This document shows positions 41,238 to 49,676 of a stretch of 64,000 bases of DNA, piece by piece. Source of the DNA: SZUA-181 sp964601765. Its GTDB lineage: Bacteria; Pseudomonadota; Zetaproteobacteria; Mariprofundales; Mariprofundaceae. The stretch lies in contig CAZROR010000001.1 in NCBI GenBank assembly GCA_964601765.1, positions 1 through 64,000 on the forward strand. The letters are read 5' to 3'. Under the pieces are notes generated by a model. That model saw only the letters and a list, made by a program, of their open reading frames with translations. It did no database searches and was not told the DNA's origin. The first letter of the stretch is position 1. Each line of letters begins with the position of its first letter. The translations under genes were made by a program, and so were the position numbers.

Positions 41238-43684
41238 GGGACAGCCACATCATCATCTTCCTGTTTTTCGGCCACACGCACAGCACCAATTACACGCTCC
41301 TCCGGGCCACAATTGATCAGCTTCACACCTTGCGTGTTACGGCCAATCACAGAGACACCATCCATACGGATGCGCACAAGGCGCCCCGTATCGGTCATCA
41401 TCATTACCTGATCCTCGTCCACAACCTGCAAGGCCACCACCATGGCGCCATTGCGGCCACCAGTTTTTAGTGTGAATACACCCTGTCCGCCCCGATGCTG
41501 GCAGTGATATTCCTCAAGCGGTGTACGCTTGCCGTACCCGTTTTCACTGACCGCCAGGAGTGTCGCCCGCTCGGCTGCCAGCGTCATGGCAATTACACGG
41601 TCACCCTTTGGCAGGCGCATGCCGGTAACCCCGCGTGTGGCCCTGCCCATCGGCCGCACACCAGACTCGGCAAACCTAATCGCCTTCCCGCCGCTGGATG
41701 AAAGCATGATTTCCTGTTCCCCGTTCGAAACACGCACCCCAATCAGGTCATCACCTTCATCGAGATTGATAGCAATGATGCCGCTGCTGCGGATATTCCT
41801 GAATTCACCAAGCCGCGTCTTTTTCACCAGGCCATTGCGCGTGGCCATGACAATGAAATGATCGTCGTCAAATTCGCGGATGGCCAGCGTGGCCGAGATA
41901 CGCTCATCCTTCTCTACAGGTAGAAGGTTCACAATCGCCTTACCGCGCGCTGCGCGGCCGGCCTGCGGCACCTCGTACACCTTTTTACGGAAAACCCGGC
42001 CGCGGTTGCTGAAAAACAAGAGAAAATCATGTGTCGAGGCGACCATAAGCTGGGCAACAAAGTCCTCATCCTTGGTCGTCATTGCTGTCTTCCCCTTGCC
42101 TCCCCGGCGCTGCGCGCGGTAAAGGGAAACCGGGTTGCGTTTGATGTAGCCGGCGTTGGAGATCGTGACGACCATATCCTCCTCGGTAATCAGATCCTCA
42201 ACAGAAAGTTCCGCGGTCTCGTCCATGATCTCCGTACGCCGCTCGTCGGCGTACTGATCGCGTACGGCCTCCAGCTCCTCGATGATCACCTGCATGAGCA
42301 GCTTTTCATCCGCGAGAATCGCCTTGAGTCGGGTGATCGTGGCCTGAACCTCGTCGTATTCGGCACGAATTTTGTCCCGCTCCAGCCCGGTTAGGCGCTG
42401 TAGTCGCATCTCCAGGATGGCCTGCGCCTGTTTTTCACTGAGGCCGAAGGTCTCCATCAGGCCGGACTTGGCATCCTGGGCCGTGCGGCTGCCCCGAATA
42501 AGGGCTATCACCTCGTCGATGCGATCCAGCGCAATGAGCAACCCCTCGAGGATATGGGCACGGGCTCGCGCCTTGGCAAGCTCGAACAGGCAGCGCCTGG
42601 TGACCACCTGGCGCCGGTGATCGACAAAGTGCAGCAACAGCTCACGCACACCGCAGCGCTTCGGCCTGCCATCGATCAGCGCGAGCAGGTTGCAGCCGAA
42701 GTTCAGCTGCATTTGTGTGTGTTTGTATAGGTTGTTCAGCACCACTTCGGGGATTTCATCCCGCTTCAGCTCAATGACAATACGCATGCCATCGCGGTCA
42801 GACTCATCGCGCAGATCCGAGATGCCGCCAAGCTTCTTGTCGCGAACAAGGCCAGCAATACTCTCAATAAGATTCGCCTTATTCACCTGATATGGAAGCT
42901 CGGTGACAATCAGTGCACAGCGGCCGGTTCGTGGATGCTTCTCGACGATAGCACGCGCGCGCATCGTGATGGAGCCGCGACCATGCAGGAAGGCACTCTC
43001 GATTCCCCGACGCCCGTAAATAAAGCCACCAGTTGGGAAATCCGGCCCCGGCATAATGGCCATGAGCTCGGCATCGGGAATCTCCCGGTTGCGAATCAGC
43101 GCAATGGTTGCATTGATGGCCTCACCGAGATTGTGTGGCGGGATGTTTGTTGCCATACCCACGGCAATGCCCGTAGAGCCATTCACGAGCAGGTTCGGGT
43201 AGCGTGCTGGCAGCACCTTCGGTTCGCGCAGCGATTCGTCATAATTCGGAACGAAGTCCACGGTATCCTTATCCAGGTCACTTAACAGCTCTGCGGCCAG
43301 CCGGCTCATTCTGGCCTCGGTGTAGCGCATGGCTGCGGGGGAATCACCATCCATGGAGCCGAAGTTGCCCTGACCATCTACGAGCAGGTAGCGCATGCTC
43401 CAGTCCTGCGCCATGCGTACGAGCGCGTCGTAAACAGCCGTATCGCCGTGCGGATGGTATTTGCCAATCACGTCACCGACGACTCGGGCCGATTTCTTAT
43501 ATGGCTTGTCATGCGTTGAACCGAGATCCTGCATGGCGTAGAGAATGCGACGGTGAACGGGCTTCAGACCATCCCTGGCATCGGGCAATGCACGTCCGAT
43601 AATGACGCTCATCGCATAATCAAGATAGGAGCGCCGCATCTCATCCTCAATGAGGACAGGAATCGCGGTATTCAATTGTTCCAT
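41234..43684 (-). CDS. gyrA: DNA gyrase subunit A
   Basis: Breakage-reunion subunit of gyrase, which introduces negative supercoils. The 816-residue product has the catalytic Tyr121 in MRYTEARMSR and the winged-helix HPHGDTAVYDALVR. It carries Thr82 and Asp86 at the positions of E. coli Ser83 and Asp87. The C-terminal wrapping domain has the GyrA box RRGGKGK (before TAMTTKDEDFV) and repeated blade motifs, and ends in a short acidic tail. It is shorter than the E. coli protein (875), mainly in the C-terminal tail. It follows tRNA-Arg(CCT) by 32 bp. Confidence 0.98.
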   Translation of the reverse strand: MEQLNTAIPVLIEDEMRRSYLDYAMSVIIGRALPDARDGLKPVHRRILYAMQDLGSTHDKPYKKSARVVGDVIGKYHPHGDTAVYDALVRMAQDWSMRYLLVDGQGNFGSMDGDSPAAMRYTEARMSRLAAELLSDLDKDTVDFVPNYDESLREPKVLPARYPNLLVNGSTGIAVGMATNIPPHNLGEAINATIALIRNREIPDAELMAIMPGPDFPTGGFIYGRRGIESAFLHGRGSITMRARAIVEKHPRTGRCALIVTELPYQVNKANLIESIAGLVRDKKLGGISDLRDESDRDGMRIVIELKRDEIPEVVLNNLYKHTQMQLNFGCNLLALIDGRPKRCGVRELLLHFVDHRRQVVTRRCLFELAKARARAHILEGLLIALDRIDEVIALIRGSRTAQDAKSGLMETFGLSEKQAQAILEMRLQRLTGLERDKIRAEYDEVQATITRLKAILADEKLLMQVIIEELEAVRDQYADERRTEIMDETAELSVEDLITEEDMVVTISNAGYIKRNPVSLYRAQRRGGKGKTAMTTKDEDFVAQLMVASTHDFLLFFSNRGRVFRKKVYEVPQAGRAARGKAIVNLLPVEKDERISATLAIREFDDDHFIVMATRNGLVKKTRLGEFRNIRSSGIIAINLDEGDDLIGVRVSNGEQEIMLSSSGGKAIRFAESGVRPMGRATRGVTGMRLPKGDRVIAMTLAAERATLLAVSENGYGKRTPLEEYHCQHRGGQGVFTLKTGGRNGAMVVALQVVDEDQVMMMTDTGRLVRIRMDGVSVIGRNTQGVKLINCGPEERVIGAVRVAEKQEDDDVAVP

Positions 43685-43716
43685 GGCAGGCTATCCCCCT
43701 GTATCGTGGCCGAAAC

Positions 43717-43793
43717 TGGTGCCCTCGGCAGGACTCGAACCTGCGGCCTACGGTTTAGGAAACCGTTGCTCTATCCAGCTGAGCTACGAAGGC
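43717..43793 (-). tRNA. tRNA-Arg(CCT)
   Basis: 77 bases with encoded CCA. GCCTTCG pairs with CGAGGGC (one G-U pair), the D arm is AGCTCAGCTGGATAGAGC, the anticodon loop TTCCTAA gives CCT, and the T arm is GTTCGAGTC. It decodes AGG. It lies between rpoS and gyrA on the same strand with no terminator before gyrA, so the two may be co-transcribed. Confidence 0.96.
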
Positions 43794-43806
43794 GAATGGC
43801 GTTGCA

Positions 43807-43812
43807 ATCATA
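43807..43812 (-). promoter_or_regulatory. Possible -10 box of the tRNA-Arg(CCT) promoter
   Basis: TATGAT on the minus strand (five of six consensus bases) lies 13 bases upstream of the tRNA 5' end, the right distance for a short tRNA leader. No matching -35 box is present at 16-18 bp. Confidence 0.35.
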
Positions 43813-43861
43813 ACGCCAACCTGGGCTGGAGGCGACTACGAAAGGGGATTCAGACGCGCCT

Positions 43862-44710
43862 TCAGAGCATCTCGTCGCGTGTAAGCCTTGCCTCCCTGAT
43901 GAACTGTTTCAGCTTCTGAAGCGCCCCGACCTGAATCTGGCGAATACGCTCACGCGTTACGCCAAGATGCCGTCCGATGGCCTCCAGCGTCCACGGGTCA
44001 TCATCCGAATCAAGACCGAAACGCAAGCAAACGACATCGCGCTCCTTGTCCGATAGATGGGAAAGCCATGTCTGGATGAGATCATGACGCACGCTGTTGT
44101 CCAGATGATCATCCGGCGGCTCGGCGTGCTCATCCTCAGTAACGTCATACAGGGTGAAGTCACCTTCTGCATGCAGTAACTGATCTGTACTCTCCATATG
44201 TGTATTCACCCCCTGGAGATCCTGTACGCGCTGCTCGCTTTTCCCCATATATTCGGCAATTTCATGTGTATCCGGCTCCCGGCCGAGACGGGCACGCAAC
44301 ATGTTTGTGGCGCGCAACATGGCATTGTATTCCTTGCTGACGTGCACAGGCAGGCGAATGGTGCGCGACTGGTTCATGATGGCACGTTCAATCGACTGCC
44401 GTATCCACCAGGTGGCATAGGTTGAAAATCGGCAACCATGCGCAACATCGAACTTGTCGACGGCCCGCATTAGACCGATGTTGCCTTCCTCGATCAGATC
44501 GGAAAGCGGCAGGCCGCGCTTTACATAGCGACGGGCAATTTTCACGACAAGCCTGAGATTGCACTGAATCATGCGCTGGCGTGCGGCCTGGTCCCCGCGT
44601 GCAATCTGCTCCGCTAACGCCACCTCTTCCTCGGCAGACAACAGCTTGAAGCGTGAAATTTCACGCATATATAGACTCATCGGGTTCATGCTGACAGGCT
44701 TCATGGGCAT
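43862..44710 (-). CDS. rpoS: RNA polymerase sigma factor RpoS
   Basis: Stationary-phase and general stress sigma factor. The 282-residue product has sigma region 1.2 (SLYMREISRFKLLSAEEEVALAEQI) and region 2 with RFSTYATWWIRQSIERAIMNQSRTIRLPVHV. Regions 3 and 4 end in the helix-turn-helix TLEAIGRHLGVTRERIRQIQVGALQKLK. There is no large region 1.1, as expected for RpoS rather than RpoD, and nlpD lies just upstream, the classical neighbour whose coding region often holds the rpoS promoter. The start at 44710 (MPMKPVSMNP) could instead be the ATG a few codons downstream. Confidence 0.93.
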   Translation of the reverse strand: MPMKPVSMNPMSLYMREISRFKLLSAEEEVALAEQIARGDQAARQRMIQCNLRLVVKIARRYVKRGLPLSDLIEEGNIGLMRAVDKFDVAHGCRFSTYATWWIRQSIERAIMNQSRTIRLPVHVSKEYNAMLRATNMLRARLGREPDTHEIAEYMGKSEQRVQDLQGVNTHMESTDQLLHAEGDFTLYDVTEDEHAEPPDDHLDNSVRHDLIQTWLSHLSDKERDVVCLRFGLDSDDDPWTLEAIGRHLGVTRERIRQIQVGALQKLKQFIREARLTRDEML

Positions 44711-44725
44711 CTCGTGCGCAGCATA

Positions 44726-45496
44726 TCAGGGAAGATAGGAGAGTGGGTCAACCGGTATTGACCCACGCCTGATCTCAAAGTGCAGATGTGGGGCTGTGGC
44801 ACGTCCCGTCTTGCCAACATGTGCAATGACCTGACCGGCCTTCACCCGGTCACCCTTGCGGACAAGATTACGCTGATTATGCGCATAGGCCGTAAACTGG
44901 TTATGCCGATGGCGCAAGATAATGAGCTTGCCATAGCCAGCCAGACGGCTATCCGCATAGACAACCGTACCGGTGGCAGCTGCATGGATCGGAGCTCCCT
45001 CCGGAGCTGCGATATCAATTCCATCATGCATACGCCGTCCTCGATGGCCAAAACGGCTGGTGATTTTGCCCTTGACCGGCCACTGCAACCGGACAAATGA
45101 TGCCTTCCCGGCTGCTCGTGACGACTTTCTTGTTGCCTTCCTGTGATGACTGTTCCTCTTTTTGGCAACAGCGGCATGGTGCGGCCGTGGTTTTGCATGT
45201 GCCTGTTTTTTGCGTGTCTGCGGAATCGGCAGGTAGGCAGGTGCAGGAGCTGATCGCCACAGGTAAATACGCTGCCCGACATAAATCGTGTATGGTGCGC
45301 GGATATGGTTCCGGCGTGCAAGCACCCGGAAGTCCACGCCATGTGCCTTGCCGATGCCATACAGCGTTTCTCCCGGCCGGACAATATGAACGGCATGCCG
45401 TCCCACCCCGTAGCCGGGTAGCTGTATCTTCATGCAGCCACTCAGCATTGCCAGAAGCAACAGCCCGGAGAAAATGGAAAGCCTTTGCACGGACAT
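44726..45496 (-). CDS. nlpD: NlpD-type lipoprotein: LysM plus M23 peptidase domain with complete zinc site
   Basis: Envelope protein that in E. coli activates the amidase AmiC at division. The 256-residue product has a lipobox LSGC with Cys21, a LysM domain (about 37-79, HIVRPGETLYGIGKAHGV), a basic linker, and a LytM/M23 domain from about 138. Unlike E. coli NlpD, all LytM metal and catalytic positions appear present: His157 and Asp161 (HDGID), His206 (YAH), His237 and His239 (HLH). It might therefore be an active endopeptidase. The ATG at 45496 lies 14 bp after the yqaA-like stop; a longer start would fall inside that gene. It sits 15 bp before rpoS. Confidence 0.92.
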   Translation of the reverse strand: MSVQRLSIFSGLLLLAMLSGCMKIQLPGYGVGRHAVHIVRPGETLYGIGKAHGVDFRVLARRNHIRAPYTIYVGQRIYLWRSAPAPAYLPIPQTRKKQAHAKPRPHHAAVAKKRNSHHRKATRKSSRAAGKASFVRLQWPVKGKITSRFGHRGRRMHDGIDIAAPEGAPIHAAATGTVVYADSRLAGYGKLIILRHRHNQFTAYAHNQRNLVRKGDRVKAGQVIAHVGKTGRATAPHLHFEIRRGSIPVDPLSYLP

Positions 45497-45510
45497 CAAT
45501 CCACAGCCTT

Positions 45511-46173
45511 TTACTTCCATAGCCAGAGACCAACAAAGCCCATAATGACAAGCAATACAACTGCCACTGTCATAAGCTCGAAATGCCGCTCGACAATTCC
45601 ACGCAGGCGCATACCTCCCCAGCGCAGCAATGCCCCCTCCAGATAAAAGCGAGCCGCACGCGAGGCAAGGCATGCCAACAGAAAAGCGATAAACGGCATG
45701 TGAAAGGCCCCGGCGGCAATCGTAATGACCTTGAACGGGATAGGTGAAAATCCCGCAACGAGCACAACCCCGATGCCATATTCCAAAAACAGTGCCTGCA
45801 CGTGATTGAATTGCGCCATGGCGCCGTAAAAACGGAGCAGAGGCTCGGCGACACCGACAAACAGAAACATGCCAATGCAAAAACCTATTGCAGCACCCAT
45901 GACGGATCCTGCTGTTGAAATGGCGGCAAAGCGCAGCGACATCGCTGGCCGGCCGAGTGCCAGGGCAATAAGCAGGACATCGGGCGGGATCGGAAAAACG
46001 CTGGCCTCAATAACAGCGATGAAAAACAGAGCCCACTGCGCCTGCGGATGATCTGCCAGGGAAAGCGTCCATACATAGGCACGGCGAAGCCACGAACGCT
46101 TGGGCCCCGGTGCCTCGCAGGCCTTACTGTTGATGCCGCACTCCGGCAACGAGAGGCACAAAGCAGCAGTCAT
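45511..46173 (-). CDS. yqaA: YqaA/DedA-family membrane protein
   Basis: SNARE-associated/VTT-domain membrane protein; relatives act as phospholipid or undecaprenyl-phosphate flippases. The 220-residue product has the re-entrant segment IEASVFPIPPDVLLIALALGRP, a glycine-rich membrane helix (AGSVMGAAIGFCIGMF), the second re-entrant GFSPIPFKVITIAAGAF and the VTT-type SRAARFYLEGALL, then a final helix. No ATG, GTG or TTG lies between the pcm stop and the conserved part, so the start must lie within pcm. I chose the ATG at 46173, which overlaps pcm by 50 bp and follows GAAGAG. Confidence 0.83.
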   Translation of the reverse strand: MTAALCLSLPECGINSKACEAPGPKRSWLRRAYVWTLSLADHPQAQWALFFIAVIEASVFPIPPDVLLIALALGRPAMSLRFAAISTAGSVMGAAIGFCIGMFLFVGVAEPLLRFYGAMAQFNHVQALFLEYGIGVVLVAGFSPIPFKVITIAAGAFHMPFIAFLLACLASRAARFYLEGALLRWGGMRLRGIVERHFELMTVAVVLLVIMGFVGLWLWK

Positions 46174-46798
46174 CGAAATGCTCTTCGGTGACATGGCTGC
46201 CACGTCGCGTCAGCCTTACAAGCATATGCCGCCCATCACCCCCTACGGGCATGACAAGCACACCACCATCCCGCAGCTGCCGCAGCCAGGCATCCGGCAC
46301 CTGCTCACCACCAGCCGCAGCGAGAATGGCATCGAATGGGGCATATTCCTCCCACCCAAGCGTTCCATCCGCACATTTCAGCATGACATTCGCGTGCCGG
46401 GCAGCGCGCAGGTTGGCACGTGCGCGTTCAAGCAGTGTCGGGATACGCTCGATGCTGTATACCCGACGACACAGACGTGAAAGCACCGCTGTCTGGTAGC
46501 CGCAGCCCGTCCCGATTTCCAGCACACGCTCATGTCCCTGAAGTTGCAGCAGCTGCGTCATTCTGGCCACCATATATGGCTGCGAGATCGTCTGTCCGGC
46601 CCCTATAGGCAGGGATTTGTCAAGATAGGCGTGCCCTGACAGGGCTGCGTCAACAAACAGATGACGCGGCACCTCCTCCATGGCCGCGATCACCCGCTTG
46701 TCCGAAATGCCCCGCGCCACAAGCTGCTCGGCAATCATGCGCCGCCGTGGCCGACTGTAGGTCGGTTCCGTCCGTTGCGGACTCACCACCCGGTACAA
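46124..46798 (-). CDS. pcm: Protein-L-isoaspartate O-methyltransferase
   Basis: Uses SAM to methylate isoaspartyl residues and begin their repair to aspartate. The 224-residue product has the family motifs EEVPRHLFVDAAL, GAGQTISQPYMVARMTQLL, the SAM-binding VLEIGTGCGYQTAVLS, and DAILAAAGGEQVP. The start is unclear: a TTG at 46798, GTG codons at 46789 and 46786, or an ATG at 46738 within MIAEQLVARGI. None has a good ribosome site. The open start lies 12 bp after tRNA-Pro(GGG), suggesting transcription from the tRNA promoter. It belongs to the conserved pcm-nlpD-rpoS neighbourhood. Confidence 0.94.
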   Translation of the reverse strand: MYRVVSPQRTEPTYSRPRRRMIAEQLVARGISDKRVIAAMEEVPRHLFVDAALSGHAYLDKSLPIGAGQTISQPYMVARMTQLLQLQGHERVLEIGTGCGYQTAVLSRLCRRVYSIERIPTLLERARANLRAARHANVMLKCADGTLGWEEYAPFDAILAAAGGEQVPDAWLRQLRDGGVLVMPVGGDGRHMLVRLTRRGSHVTEEHFDDCCFVPLVAGVRHQQ

Positions 46799-46810
46799 CC
46801 GGCAAGAAAA

Positions 46811-46887
46811 TGGTCGGGACGAGAGGATTTGAACCTCCGACCACCAGTCCCCCAGACTGGTGCGCTACCAGGCTGCGCTACGTCCCG
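46811..46887 (-). tRNA. tRNA-Pro(GGG)
   Basis: 77 bases with encoded CCA. CGGGACG pairs with CGTCCCG, the D arm is AGCGCAGCCTGGTAGCGC, the anticodon loop CTGGGGG gives GGG, and the T arm is GTTCAAATC. It decodes CCC/CCU. It follows the ihfA-merR pair, a common arrangement, and is only 12 bp from the longest pcm frame. Confidence 0.96.
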
Positions 46888-46902
46888 TTGCATACATGCC
46901 GC

Positions 46903-46908
46903 ACTATA
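46903..46908 (-). promoter_or_regulatory. Predicted -10 box of the tRNA-Pro(GGG) promoter
   Basis: TATAGT on the minus strand (five of six consensus bases) is followed by a GCGGC discriminator, 15 bases upstream of the tRNA 5' end. The -35 region is weak. It may also serve pcm, yqaA-like and nlpD, since no terminator separates them from the tRNA. Confidence 0.45.
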
Positions 46909-47000
46909 CACAAGCCACCTGCGAACGAAATCCTGCCTGAAATACATGACGCTGCATGCCGGACCATATGGTGACGGCAGATCTCCGCGTGGTGGCGTCT

Positions 47001-47384
47001 TTATTCCTGGGCGTCAAGCAGATCGCGTATGGCGCATAGCTCCTTTCGCAGCAATTCCAGCTCGGAGCGGAAAGAATTCTGCCCCGCCATCTCCTTGATG
47101 TCACCATCCTGTAAACGCTTCCTTGCTCCTTTGATGGTGAAGTTCAGATCGTACAGAAGATGCTTGATTTTCAGAATTGCAATAACATCTCGCTGGCGGT
47201 AAAAGCGCCGGTTGCCGTTCTTTTTGACCGGCCGGATATGGCGGAATTCAGTTTCCCAGTAGCGCAAAACATGGGGTTCAACTCCGCATATCTCACTGAC
47301 TTCACGAATAGTAAAAAAAAGCTTGTCGGGCAGCTCCGGTCTGCTGAAGGCTGATGGCAGCTCCAGCTGATCCGTTGATGTCAT
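47001..47384 (-). CDS. MerR-family regulator of the ihfA-linked type
   Basis: 127-residue protein with a MerR winged helix (about 23-90: FFTIREVSEICGVEPHVLRYWETEF, then NGNRRFYRQRDVIAILKIKHLLYD) and a short C-terminal coiled coil (SELELLRKELCAIRDLLD). No effector-binding domain or metal-site cysteines are seen. It overlaps the ihfA stop by 4 bp. This ihfA-merR-tRNA-Pro order is conserved in many proteobacteria, where the regulator's target is still unassigned. Confidence 0.9.
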   Translation of the reverse strand: MTSTDQLELPSAFSRPELPDKLFFTIREVSEICGVEPHVLRYWETEFRHIRPVKKNGNRRFYRQRDVIAILKIKHLLYDLNFTIKGARKRLQDGDIKEMAGQNSFRSELELLRKELCAIRDLLDAQE

Positions 47385-47665
47385 TCAGCCGCCTCGTTCA
47401 AATGCTGCTTCAGCAACTGGCTGGCACGGAAGGTGACGACCCGGCGGGGTGTAATCATGATTTCCTCACCGGTCTTCGGGTTGCGGCCGCGCCTTGTCCG
47501 CTTGTCGCGTAACATAAAGCTGCCAAAACCGGAAATCTTTACATCCTCGCCGCGTGCCAGCGTATTCCGCATGCTGTCCAGAATAAAATCGACCATTTGT
47601 GCGGACTCGCTCTTGGACAGCCCAACTCGTGCGTGGACGATTTCTGCAATCTCGGCCTTCGTCAT
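47381..47665 (-). CDS. ihfA: Integration host factor subunit alpha
   Basis: DNA-bending HU-family protein acting as a heterodimer with IHF-beta. The 94-residue product starts MTKAEIAEIVHARVGLSKSES, has the FGSFMLRDKRTRRGRNPKTGEEIMI beta-arm with the intercalating Pro in RNPKTGE, and ends ASQLLKQHLNEAAE. The ATG at 47665 follows GGGGGATGTC; the frame upstream (to 47716) adds 17 unrelated residues. pheT, its usual upstream neighbour, is absent; lolD lies upstream instead. ihfB is not in the window. Confidence 0.95.
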   Translation of the reverse strand: MTKAEIAEIVHARVGLSKSESAQMVDFILDSMRNTLARGEDVKISGFGSFMLRDKRTRRGRNPKTGEEIMITPRRVVTFRASQLLKQHLNEAAE

Positions 47666-47725
47666 GACATCCCCCGGAAAAGCTGGCATATAGCGAAATT
47701 TAGCGGAACGAAACACTTCATGCCA

Positions 47726-48421
47726 TCAAAAGACGCAACTCTCAAGCCGCCCCTCGTGTAGACGCAATACCCTATCGCTCTCGCGTGCAAAACGCATGCT
47801 GTGTGTCACCATCATGACAGCCGCACCCTCCTCACGACATAGCTGCCGCATGGCAGCAAAAACCTCGGCTGCCGTGTGCTCATCGAGATTTCCCGTTGGC
47901 TCATCCGCCAAAAGCAACCGTGGCCTGCCTACCAGCGCCCGTGCCACGGCTACACGCTGCGCCTCGCCCCCGGACAGGCGCCCGGGCCGGTGATTCAGGC
48001 GTGTGCCCAGCCCAAGTTTGCGCAGCAGGCTGGTAGCACGCTCCTCCGCCCCGGTACGTGGCTGTCGTCTGATCAGAAGCGGTAACATGACATTCTCCAC
48101 GGCATCCAGCTCCGGGATCAGATGGTGCGCCTGGTAGACAAAACCAATATGACGGTTCCGAATGTGAGCTGCCTCATTGCCACCAAGAGAAAACAGCGCC
48201 TTTCCGGCCAGCACAGCACTTCCCGCATCAGCGGGCTCCAGGGTGCCCAGTACATGTAGCAGCGTGCTCTTGCCAGAGCCGGATTCACCCACAATGGCCA
48301 GAAATTCACCTTCGGCAAGCTGGAAATCAACACCGCACAGCACGTGAATCGGCCCGGTCGGGAAGGCAAAGCTCTTCTTCAGGCCAGTTACATCGAGAAG
48401 TGTTGAAGCGGCCCCGGTCAT
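47726..48421 (-). CDS. lolD: Lipoprotein-releasing ABC transporter ATPase LolD
   Basis: ATPase that powers extraction of outer-membrane lipoproteins from the inner membrane by LolCE. The product has Walker A GESGSGKST, the MacB-type FVYQAHHLIPELDAVENVMLPLLI, the ABC signature LSGGEAQRVAVARALVGRP, and Walker B LLLADEPTGNLD. The start at 48421 (MTGAASTLL) is favoured by an AGGGG about 10 bp upstream; ATG 48451 adds ten residues. It is separated from lolC by the cyclic-nucleotide-binding gene. Confidence 0.93.
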   Translation of the reverse strand: MTGAASTLLDVTGLKKSFAFPTGPIHVLCGVDFQLAEGEFLAIVGESGSGKSTLLHVLGTLEPADAGSAVLAGKALFSLGGNEAAHIRNRHIGFVYQAHHLIPELDAVENVMLPLLIRRQPRTGAEERATSLLRKLGLGTRLNHRPGRLSGGEAQRVAVARALVGRPRLLLADEPTGNLDEHTAAEVFAAMRQLCREEGAAVMMVTHSMRFARESDRVLRLHEGRLESCVF

Positions 48422-48461
48422 CTCCACGCATCCCCTGAGGTCAGGCTCCACATGACACTGT

Positions 48462-49670
48462 TCATCCCTGCTGTTCCGTCAGCGTCTTGATAGTACTTTG
48501 TACACGCTTCTTCAGATATGCTTCAACAACATCCCGTATCCTTGGATAATCCTTGACAATTTTATCAAAGTCTGTGCGGGAAAGCTCCATGAGTTCTACC
48601 GTGCCCTTGGCCCGTACTGTTGCCGTCCTCGGCCGGCCCGTAAGCAGCGCAACCTCTCCAAAAAAATCTCCGGCACGCATGCTACCAAGCGGTACTTGTC
48701 GCCTCTTTTTCCTGTCCAGTACGAATACCTGCACTTCCCCTGAACGAATAAGGTAAAACGTATCGCCGATATCTCCCTCACGAACGATGCAATCACCATC
48801 CGCAAATGTACGCAATCTGAAATGTTGGATCAGCTCAAATCGCACCTTGTCCGGTATCCCCTCGAATACAGGGGTAATTGCAAGTACCTGGGCAAGTACG
48901 CGCTGCTTGTAGAATTCCTCGGCCACAGAGCGAATGGAAGGGAATTTAGCTACCCAATCGTCAAACGTGGCGCGGTCGACCATCAGTACACAGGCATCCG
49001 TCCCGGCACGCGCCGCATGCGTATGGCGAGAACGTGACATGAAGCCGACCTCACCAAAGAAATCTCCCTCACCAAGAAGCGAGAAAACCTTGACCTGTCC
49101 GGAAGCATCCGCCGCCTCCAGCAGAATTTCGCCCATACCAACCAAATATAGGGTATCACCCGTATCGCCCTGTCTGAAAACAAACTCATCCTTGGCGAGC
49201 ATGCGAAGCCTAAGAGACTTGATGAAGGCGTCCAGTTCCTCTCCAGACAATCCGGAGAGCAATGGCGTGCGTGTAATCCGCGGCCTGGGTTGTGGTATCC
49301 CGGCGGCAGGGGAAGTCAACGCACCGGTCTGACTCATGGCCCAATCATCCCCACGCTCCTTGGAAAGGCGTTTTAACTGCTCCCTGACTTCAGTCTGGGA
49401 CGGGTCAAGGCGCATGATGATCTTGTCAATCGCAATGGCTTGCACGGCCATGCCCTGCTCGGCATAAGTCTTCGCAATCTGGATATATTCCTTCACGGCA
49501 CCAGGCACATCACCTGTCTTCTCGAGCAGCTCGGCAATCTTGATACGGATGCGCATATCATCGGGTCTGGCCTTGTGCAGCTCGGTAAACAGCTCCAGGG
49601 CCTTCTCGAACCGCCCTGCCATGAGCGCCCTATTGGCCTGACTGCGTAACGCCCCGCTATTTACCATCAC
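48462..49670 (-). CDS. TPR-like plus tandem cyclic-nucleotide-binding-domain protein
   Basis: 402-residue cytoplasmic protein. Residues about 5-105 form TPR-like helices (LMAGRFEKALELFTELHKARPDD, AGAVKEYIQIAKTYAEQG-type repeats). Two CAP-type cyclic-nucleotide-binding domains follow (about 135-255 and 265-395). In the second, the phosphate-binding cassette FGEVALLTGRPRTATV is complete with Glu339 and Arg348. In the first, FGEVGFMSRSRHTHA has His216 where the phosphate-binding Arg is expected, so it probably does not bind cAMP or cGMP in the usual way. There is no DNA-binding domain. It lies 6 bp after lolC and 40 bp before lolD, so it is likely co-expressed with the Lol transporter. Function unknown. 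Confidence 0.88.
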   Translation of the reverse strand: MMVNSGALRSQANRALMAGRFEKALELFTELHKARPDDMRIRIKIAELLEKTGDVPGAVKEYIQIAKTYAEQGMAVQAIAIDKIIMRLDPSQTEVREQLKRLSKERGDDWAMSQTGALTSPAAGIPQPRPRITRTPLLSGLSGEELDAFIKSLRLRMLAKDEFVFRQGDTGDTLYLVGMGEILLEAADASGQVKVFSLLGEGDFFGEVGFMSRSRHTHAARAGTDACVLMVDRATFDDWVAKFPSIRSVAEEFYKQRVLAQVLAITPVFEGIPDKVRFELIQHFRLRTFADGDCIVREGDIGDTFYLIRSGEVQVFVLDRKKRRQVPLGSMRAGDFFGEVALLTGRPRTATVRAKGTVELMELSRTDFDKIVKDYPRIRDVVEAYLKKRVQSTIKTLTEQQG

Positions 49671-49676
49671 ATTCGC

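Noticed and set aside
43435..43445. GyrA Thr82 at the quinolone-resistance position
   Set aside because: Thr at the Ser83-equivalent site is common as wild type in many bacteria, so it is not evidence of acquired resistance.
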